Assembly: GCA_021234155.1 (NCBI GenBank)
Contig: JAJEKV010000038.1
Coordinates: forward strand, 4,896,847-4,960,846
From: Isoetes taiwanensis
Taxonomy: Eukaryota; Streptophyta; Lycopodiopsida; Isoetales; Isoetaceae
Reading direction: 5' to 3'
DNA: 64,000 bases
Of this stretch, positions 56,157-64,000 are shown in pieces; position 1 is the first letter of the stretch; each line of letters begins with the position of its first letter. The notes beneath the pieces are model-generated. The model was not told the DNA's origin, searched no databases, and worked only from the letters and a program-made list of their open reading frames with translations. Position numbers and translations under genes: made by a program.

Positions 56157-57720
56157 GCACATGCCACGTAGGCTCCAACATGCCACCTAGGCTCCAACAT
56201 GCCACGTGGGCTCCAACATGCCACCTGGCTCAGCATGCCACCTAGGCTCCAACATGCCACCAAGGCTTCAACATGCCACGTGGGCTCCAACATGCCACCT
56301 AGGCTCCAACATGCCTCGTGAGCTCTAGCATGCCACCTAGGCTCCAACCTGCCACCTAGGCTCCAATATGCCACCTAGGCTCCAACATGCCAAGGTGGCT
56401 CCAACATGCCACCTAGGCTCAAGCGTGCCAAGGTGGCTCAAACATGCCACATAGGCTCCAACATGCCATGTAGGCTCCAACATGCCAACTAGGCTCCAAC
56501 ATGCCACGTGGACTCCAACATGCCACCTAGCATGCCACATAGGCTCCAACATTGCCACCTAGGCTCCAACATGCCACCTGGGCTCCAACATGCCACGTGA
56601 GCTCCAACATGCCAAGTTGGCTCCAATGTGCCACCTAGGCTCCAACATGCCAAGGTGGCTCACAACATGCCACCTAGGCTTAAATATGCCAAGTTGGCTC
56701 AAACATGCCACCTAGGCTCCAACATGCCACCGCGTGGCTCAACATGCCACCTAGACTCAAACATGCCAAGGTGGCTCAAACATGCCACCTAGGCTCCAAC
56801 AAAGGTGGCTCAAACATGCCACATGGGCTTCAACATGCCACCTAGGCTCCAACATGCCAAGGTGACTCAAACATGCCACATGGGCTCCAACATGCCACCT
56901 AGGCTCCAACATGCCATCTAGGCTCCAACATGCCAAGGTGTCTCAAACATGCCACGTGGGCTCCAACATGCCAAGGTGGCTCTAACATGCCAACTAGGCT
57001 CAAACATGCCAAGGTGGCTCCAACATGCCACCTAGGCTCCAACATGACAAAATGGCTCAAAACATGCCACCCAGGCTCCAACATGCTCAAACATGCCATG
57101 GCCTCCAACATGCAACCTATGCCCAACTTGCCAAGGTGGCTCAAACATGCCACTTGGGCTCCAACATGCCACCTAGGCTCCAATATGCCATCTAGGCTCC
57201 AAAGATGCCAAGGTGGCTCAAACATGCCACCTAGGCTCTCCAACATGCCACGTGGGCTCCAATATGTCAAGGTGGCTCTAACATGCCACCTAGGCTCAAA
57301 GATGCCAAGGTGGCTCCAACATGCCACCTAGGCTCCAACATGACAAAATGGCTCCAACCTAGGCTCCAACGTGCTCAAACATGCCACGTGGGCTCCAACA
57401 TGCCATCTATGCTCCAACTTGCCAAGGTGGCTCAAACATGCCAAGGTGGCTCAAACATGCCAAGGTGGCGCAAACAAGCCAAGATAGCTCAAACATGCCA
57501 CGCGGGCTCCAACATGCCACATAGGCTCCAACATGCCATGTGGGCTCCAACATGCCAAGGTGGCTCAAACATGCCACCTAGGCTCAAACATGCCATCTAG
57601 GCTCCAACATGCCACCTAGGCTCGAACATGCCAGGTGGCTCGAACATGCCAGGTGGCTCAGACATGCCAAGGTGGGCTCAAACATGCCACCTAGGCTCAA
57701 ACATGCCACCTAGGCTTGAG
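56157..57720 (+). repeat. About 20-bp minisatellite, CATGCCACCTAGGCTCCAA
   Basis: Roughly 75 copies, with common variants CATGCCAAGGTGGCTCAAA and CATGCCACGTGGGCTCCAA. Long open frames on both strands come from the repeat. The core TGCCACCTAGGC is shared with the 161-bp array at 20.6-21.3 kb. Confidence 0.95.
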
Positions 57721-60700
57721 CGGAAGTCTGGCTGAGCGGGACGTGCTTGGCGGATTGGAACACTGTGCGATGCTTCCCCAGGTGCGTCTATCCTGGTATT
57801 GGATTCTAGTTTGCCTGCCTATCATAGGTCGATCTATATAGAGCTGAGTTACACACTTCGGGCATGTAGGAAATGTTTACCTGGCTGTTATAGATCGATT
57901 CATTTAAACATGACATAACTACTCAACTCGGGCCTGTCCAGCAATCAAAATATTTTTTATGCTTGAATTTGTTTCCTCTCTGAACGGGTTGACAGTACAA
58001 ATCTGGTAAACTATAATGCTAATAGAAGTAGATTGCTCTATTTAGCTACATAGATTTGTTTAGCCTACTACTAATTTGTTAAGTCTTTTCCAGCAAGCTA
58101 AGTCCAACAATTTTAGACGATGGAAGTGAAGGCAAGTAATCTTGCTGGATTTTGCATTTGCGTTTCTGCCATTCTTCTGTGCTCTACTCCTTACTTCTGT
58201 TAACTTTGTTTGCAGAACTAGCCCTTTTGCTCTTCAATCGATCTGAACTGAAGAAATGGATGGGCAAGAAATTAAAAAATGATGCTCCTAAATTTGAGGA
58301 GCTAAAGCAGCCTACATGTGGCATTTGTTTTTTTGCTCCAATTTGAAATTTCAATCATGTTCTCATCATATTTTCTTTGTCAGGTTACAGAGAAGAAAAA
58401 TGTTGCAGCAGTACTATTGCATTGCCGCACAGATCGTGTAAAATCTTGTGGCAAGGGAAGCATCCCATAATATGAACCGTACATTTTTTGCATCGAGACG
58501 GAGACAAACATGCCCAAAAGCTTGCATAGTCATCATCATGTCCACATCACCCATATCTTGCCATAAAAATTTGCCACATCACCCCATGGGAGACCAAAGT
58601 TGCACATTAATATATTTTTGGCCTAGTCAGAAGTTTATCTTGCTTGCTTGGTATGACATATCACCAATGGCATGCCACATCATCATGTGCATGTCAACTT
58701 TCGCAAATTTCAATTTTCTCCACTCATTTCATGGAGATTGCAAGAAATACTCTTCGCGACAGACCCTGTTTAATCCCAAGCTCTGGCTATGGTGGACGGA
58801 CTTTGTTCAAAACAGAGCTCTGGCGGGCGGGCCGACAACGCCTGTTTGGCCTGCCTTTCTATATGTCGCCAAGCTATGGCAACATCGAAGGGTGTATAGA
58901 CGGCACCGGAGCTATGAAGGTGGAAGCTATGGTGAAGGAAGACCCCCTTTAAAAGGGAAAATGTAATATTCATTGGGGGACATTATCCCTAACTACAATG
59001 TCGAAAATAAATTGTAGTATAGGTTTTTTTGTGCCGAGATGAACGGACGAGATTTGGCGCCGATGAACGGTTTGGATTGTGATCCTTGTAGTATCATCCT
59101 ATTGGTTGTCAGTCTTCCCGCCTTGGGTCGTGCCTGCACCTTTCCTTCCGGCCTTCTCCTTCCTTCCGGCTATGGCGACCTCTTTCCTTCCGGCTATGGC
59201 GACCTTCTTTTTCCTTCTTTTCCTTCCAGCTAGTGATGGTGATGGCGAGGGCAAGGGCAAGGGCAAGGGCAAGGGCGAGGGCTGGCCTTAGTGGCCTTGC
59301 TTGATCTTGGATTTCTCTTGGTCTAAAAAAAAATCTGCTTATTTTTTTCTTCTCCGTTATTCTAGAGACTCATTTTTCTCCTTTCCCTTGTATCCGGTCC
59401 TTGATGTTCTTCATCTAAATCTAGTTCCGGCTTCAGATCCGGCTTAAAGTCTTCGTCTTGAGATGTCGTGTTCAAGCAGTCTTAGTTATCCAGGTGATTC
59501 CACAAGTTATTCCCTTCAGATCCGGCGGAAACAGGCATTTTTCTTTCGATCTTCAAGCATATTTTGCAGAGATTTTTCTTGGGTTTCATGTGTTTAAGGA
59601 GCAAATGGTTGGAGAAGCTCCCTTGGCTATGGCGATACAAAATCCGGCACAGAGCGACTTTTGACGAAAGAGCAGCAACAGAGCTATGGCGGAGGAGCAG
59701 CAACAAAGCAGAAACAGAGGTATGCCATTATCTATTTTTTCTTATGTTTTTGATCTCTAGTTCTAGCATTACTAACTCAAATCTTTGGGCACTTTAGGAA
59801 ATGGTATCTCAAAGCAACAAATGATTCGACTGGGGTTCTTCACACCTGGAAGCTTCATTTTGTGAACCAAAGCTTCAGAAATAGAACAGTAAGATCTGGA
59901 CTAGTTTTTATCTTTAAACTAATTGATCTTGTGTTAGTTTTGAGTTTGTTCCTTAAATGATAGGTGACTCTATTTGCAGACATTGTCTTATTTTGGGAAT
60001 CAAGGCCAATCAAGGCAGGCTTGCAGCTTATCTATTGAAGGATTGAATCGGTGCCTACAGGGGGGCTAGTAAATGTGACACCTGCTTGTCTCTGGGATAA
60101 CGTGAAACCTTCTCCTTCGAATGGATCAGAGATGCTGTGAAATGAAACTAAAGGAACAAGCTATTATATTAGATTAGCCTCAAAAAACCCGTTCTAAAGT
60201 CTGTTGAAGTAAACACAGAGCAGAAACAAGAAAAATAGCTTATTTCTTTATTTTCGCTGCTTCTCTTTTTAACATTCAATCTGTTTTTCTCAAAATACAA
60301 TGAAAATACATCAACAAAATTGTCTTCCTGTTCTTTATTCTATATTGTGAATATTGATTCTATGTGTTTCTTTTCCTTTTTTTTTTTAGGTGAACAATAG
60401 CCAAAAACCAAAGTGGAATTCTTTAATAAATATAAACAGTAGCAAAAAATGAAAGTGGAAAGTGGTCTAAGTGGGAGCAAATGGTTTAAATTATAAATTA
60501 GTTATAAGACATTAGAAACAGCAATTGTTTTTTTCTACATGTAATAATAATATTTTTTTATTTCAAAAGCATGCCACGTGTCAATATCTCATTAATTAAA
60601 CAACCACATTAGAAATTCACGTTTTTTCTACGTGTTATAATATTACTTTTTACACGTCCTTATTTTAGGAAAACAATAGCTAGATTTCAATAACACATGT

Positions 60701-61440
60701 AGTGTTTCGTAAATAAAAAAAAGGCTATGCGTGATTTTTTTAATTTTTAAAAAACAACACTTAAAACGTGTCTATATTTAGAAAAAGAACACTTGAAAAC
60801 ATCATTTTTTCATTTCCTACGCGTTCTTTTCTTTGCAGTCCTTTATTTCTAGTGTTGTAATTTAGTTTTTCAGGTGTAGTAAAGTTAATGCTAAACAACG
60901 CATGGTTCCACAAAAAACATTGGCCTAAAGACACATTGGAACATCATCTTTCTTTTTCTATATGTACTAATAGTGCTTTTTTACATGTCTTTATTTTAGA
61001 AAAACAATAGTTAGTAGCATTAAAAACAATAGCTAGATTTAAGTAACAGGTGGTACTTGGTTAAATTACATGTAATTTTTTTAAAAAACCATCTTACTTT
61101 GACGTTGTAATTTAAGTTTACACGTGTAGTAATATCTAAACCAACGCGTGTTATTTTGATGAACAACAACGTATGGCTCGTGAAAAAAACCACAGTCAAG
61201 AAAAAACCACACGTTGACAAAATTTTGCGAAAAACAATAGTGAAAAAAAGGACACATTGACAAAAAAAAAGGGTGCCAAAAAACCACAGTGGAAATTTTC
61301 TGCCAAAAAACCACTGTCTCTTTGTGCAAATCCGGATAAACGGGCCACGTGGACTTTTGGGGCCATTTTGGTGTTGTTTTTGGCATAAAACAACACTTCC
61401 GTACAAGTAAAAAACAACTGTGGACCAAAAATTGGGGTCA
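57721..61440. other. Region with scattered exon-like pieces
   Basis: A possible exon pair at 58216-58310 (ELALLLFNRSELKKWMGKKL then KNDAPKFEELKQ) and 58382-58436 (VTEKKNVAAVLLHCRTDR) has acceptor-like TTTGCAG and TTTGTCAG in front; I do not recognise the protein. Short repeats lie at 59140-59215 (CCTTCCGGCTATGGCGACC) and 59240-59280 (GGGCAA)n. From 60.4 to 61.4 kb the sequence is AT-rich with repeated AAAACAATAGCTAGATTT and AAAAAACCAC motifs and is probably intron of the transposase-like copy 2. Confidence 0.4.
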
Positions 61441-61457
61441 GTGTGATTTCCCTGCAG

Positions 61458-61770
61458 TTGCAATTCTACCTCAGGTTTAGAGCGGAGAATCCTCATATCA
61501 AAATTGCATTGCAGACTTTTGAGAGGTTGAAACCGAGTTTTGTAAGGAGGATGCGTGAGAGGCATACATGCTGTTGCATTTACCACTTGAAATTTGAATA
61601 CATCATGCAGGGATTGAACAGCATGAGAAAATCGGGTGGAGTTCATGACAATTGCAACTGCCACTGTGAGATTTGTGGCCCTGGCCCAGAATGTGCAGCC
61701 AAGGAGCATACAATCAAGTGCACCAGTGATTTATGGAGACAAGTGATGCCATGAAACCTGCAATTAGGGA
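61458..61770 (+). pseudogene. Transposase-like gene, first family, copy 2: Cys-rich exon
   Basis: After a CCCTGCAG acceptor the frame reads QFYLRFRAENPHIKI, then FERLKPSFVRRMRERHTCCC, IYHLKFEYIMQGLNSMR and CNCHCEICGPGPECAA, ending in TSDLWRQVM before a stop. It aligns with copy 1 (FEKLKPWYV..., CCCIHHVRLQMLLDGFNRLR, CNCTCDVC, TTTELWQSIL). The match stops at about 61750-61770, where the LINE appears to begin, so the SDG/QFK half of this copy is missing here. Confidence 0.6.
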
Positions 61771-62651
61771 TCGAAAGATGAACGTTGGGCGCTACTTTTG
61801 GCGCCTCGAACTCCGTGAGAGTACCGGACCCAATGGATGAGGCCTTCTTGGAGGCTGTTCTCCAGGGTCTTGGCTTCCCGGAGATCCCCAATGGCTCTGA
61901 TGTGACAGTGGCAGCTTTAGATAGTATAATTATTCAATCGTACAATTCTAGAACAAGAATAGGATTTAGCAGATCAGCACATAGGAGTCATTATCTCAGC
62001 ATTCTCTGCTTCGATAGGGTAGGTTCTTTAAGAGTTTCGGCCCATAATTCTGGCTATCTAGCCTTAGGTAGATTTTCAAGAAATCTCTTTCATATCTCGG
62101 TTCTGGAAAGGTTTGGAATCGAACCCATTCTTCACTGGACAGAGTTTTTCGACCTCAGACCGGCCTGGTTCTTCACAGATTTACAGATTCTTGTGTGGAG
62201 ATTTGCGGGAGAAAACTAGTCATGTCTCACAGACAAGGGAAAAATGGCTCGGGGCCCTCCAAAAACTTATCTGAGCAAGAAAAAGCCCTCAGAATCATAG
62301 AGGATGATGAATGGACGAACATTTTCTGGCTGGAAAGTAAGAATGATAAGGTGTGGGAAAAATTGAAGACCCTTTACATAACTTTTGCGCTTATCCAAGA
62401 TCAGCAAAGAGCTGCTGCAGTCTGCATGGATGTTCAAGAAGACGGAGTGCTGTGTGATACCTTGGGTAAAATGAGAGCTCTAGAGAAGGATTACGCCTCA
62501 GGCAGAGCCAACGATCGGGACTGGGCTTGGAATTTTCTGGAATTACTTCAAGAAATGGACAGAAACCTCTGCAAAAGGATAATGGTGAAACAGGGCCACT
62601 CCGAGTCGGACTGCTGTCTGTAGCTTAAAAAATAATATCTTTCAGAAATCA
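61771..62651 (+). mobile_element. LINE 5' region with a leading ORF
   Basis: Upstream of ORF1. Frame 61785-62219 is of doubtful value. From ATG 62222 to TAG 62621-62623 a 134-codon frame reads MSHRQGKNGSGPSKNLSEQE, ALRIIEDDEWTNIFWLES and EDGVLCDTLGKMRALEKDYA; it is charged, helical and ends only 28 bp before the next ATG. It may be an extra LINE ORF or the displaced N-terminus of ORF1. No domain recognised. Confidence 0.4.
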
Positions 62652-64000
62652 ATGGATGAACTCCTCAACTCAGCGAAAGCTCTGCTCATGGATCTAGAAA
62701 ATCTTAAGTGGAATTCAAAGGCTTCGATTAAACTGATCAAGAGATGGGAAGAAGCTGACGACACGGTCATAGAAAGGCAGCGAAGGCAAGCTAAAAGTAG
62801 GCTCCCATCAGGTGCTGACCTGCTGCTAGAGGACGTCTCTCAGGAGTATGGGATTCTTCAGACCACGCTCAAAAAAGACACCAGCGCATGCAAAATAAGG
62901 GACTCAAATGGATACTTCAACCCTCTGGAAACGGACCAATGCGATTGCAAGAACTGCATGAGTACAAATGCATCCGGATTCGGCAAAGCAAGTACTTTTA
63001 TAGGTGATCAGAAGGTCAGTAACAGGATCCCGATTCTGGGCAAAAGCGACAAAGCAAAAGGTCAACCTCTTCCTTCTTATAAAAATGCTTTGCTTAACGT
63101 AGTTTCTTGTGATAATCCCTCTGTCATGCCTAAAGATAATCTGGATTATATTGATCTGTCGGGTATTCAAGATTCTACAGCTGTCAATCTTTACACTGAT
63201 AAAGGTCTGATCATTCACTTCCCTATCAAGTGCCCATCCCTAGGAGAAGTTAAGTTCTGGATCACCAAGACTCAGAGAATTTCCTATTTTGTCCTTGCTT
63301 AAGATCGATGCCAGAACCTTTCAAATCTTATGCAAGGATAATTTTAGTGTCTCCCACATTCTAAAAAAGAAATTGGGCAAAATTAGTAACTGTGATTTTT
63401 ACATTATGAGATGGAGCCCTGCTTTTACTCCGGGAAATAGTGATTATATATCTACTGCTACATGGATTACTTTCCCCAATTTACCCCCTGCTCTGTGGAC
63501 TCTTTCCCATCTTAAGGTTATCGCAGGGAACCTCGGAGACATTATTTCTATCAATATTCCTCAAACTAACTTCCCTTCCGTTTGTATTTCCAAGAAACTA
63601 AACTCGGGATGGCTGAGGAAGGTTAAGATCAAAATTTCTGAGGGCAGAACCATGGACTTAGACATAGTTTATTCTAAGCTCCCGGTTATTGATATTCCTG
63701 TTAAGAAAGCTCCTCCGGATAATCCCCCAAATTTCAAGCCCCCTCTCATCATCAGACAAGAGTGGCGTCCGAAAAAGAAGATCTCTGAGGAGGAGGTGCA
63801 AAATGGCAGCAAAACCATTGATATTATCCCCAATGCCAAGACTGAGTTCCCTTCCAATTATAATCTGAATGATCCGTATTTTGACAGTAACTGGAACTTT
63901 ATCTTCAAAAATACTAATATGGCTGTCAAATTGAACAATGGGTTTGTTACTCTCTCTTTCCCCCTTAAAGAAGTAGATCACCCCGAGGCTGACACTGAAA
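62652..64000 (+). mobile_element. LINE ORF1 (DUF4283-like), partial at window edge
   Basis: ATG 62652 opens a frame to 63302 (MDELLNSAKALLMDLENLKW ... NLYTDKGLIIHFPI). A one-base frameshift at about 63285-63300 moves into a frame open to the window end: FQILCKDNFSVSHILKKKLG, IMRWSPAFTPGNSDYIS, WITFPNLPPALWTLSHLKVI and AGNLGDIISINIP. The order (x-x-RW-x-P-x-F, W-x-x-x-PNLPP-x-xW, L-x-x-I-A, G-x-x-x-x-I) is that of DUF4283, the RNA-binding-like part of plant L1-type LINE ORF1. ORF2 (endonuclease and reverse transcriptase) would lie beyond 64000. The frameshift means this copy's ORF1 is broken. Confidence 0.65.

Noticed and set aside
56337-57600. Several open frames of 70-140 codons on both strands
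   Set aside because: They are translations of the 20-bp minisatellite (WHVGA- or PRWLKHA-type repeats), open on both strands because of repeat composition.
61020-61709. 229-residue minus-strand frame
   Set aside because: Antisense to the Cys-rich transposase-like exon at its upstream end and otherwise low complexity (Phe-rich from A-rich DNA).

Overview
The window looks like nuclear DNA of a land plant with a large, repeat-rich genome. Evidence seen: GT-AG introns, a plant-type LRR receptor kinase, remnants of a plant sulfate transporter and of the Fe-S co-chaperone HSCB, a Ty3-type LTR element, an L1-type LINE with a DUF4283-like ORF1, and two decayed families of transposase-like genes. A fern or other non-seed plant is a reasonable guess from the element families, but this is inference. 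Most coding sequence is decayed by single-base indels and stop codons. The clearest intact genes are the receptor kinase (45.4-48.7 kb, minus) and a small ORF at 39.5-40.1 kb (plus).

Layout. 1-10932: an LTR retrotransposon on the minus strand, with a partial 3' LTR at the window edge, a polypurine tract beside it, a degenerate interior and a 5' LTR. It sits inside an exon of a minus-strand sulfate transporter whose exons follow at 10933-11746. 12.1-18.7 kb (plus): an unknown broken ORF, the first exons of HSCB, an unknown ORF, a coiled-coil/RING-like exon series and an FCP1/NIF phosphatase-like domain that has lost its nucleophile. 20.4-21.3 kb: minisatellites. 21.3-24.4 kb (minus): a decayed transposase-like gene. 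25.0-25.4 kb: later HSCB exons, one carrying a frame-breaking tandem duplication. 25.4-32.1 kb: mostly noncoding with short duplications and microsatellites.

32.2-40.9 kb is the most unusual part. Unfamiliar plus-strand ORFs, including a strongly divergent histone-H3-like fold and two tandem paralogues, alternate with arrays of a GC-rich perfect hairpin (11-bp stem, 4-nt loop). 41.1-43.5 kb (minus): a second transposase-like gene, with a 56-nt hairpin just upstream. 45.4-48.7 kb (minus): the LRR receptor kinase. 49.2-49.5 kb: nested inverted repeats. 50.5-61.8 kb (plus): a second copy of the first transposase family, split by about 10.6 kb that carries four tandem-repeat arrays. 61.8-64.0 kb (plus): a LINE that appears to have inserted into that copy and runs off the window.

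How parts relate: no operon-like cooperation is visible. The story is of ordinary genes (sulfate transporter, HSCB) broken up or stretched by elements and satellites, with one locus (32-41 kb) whose ORF-hairpin alternation has no explanation I can name.
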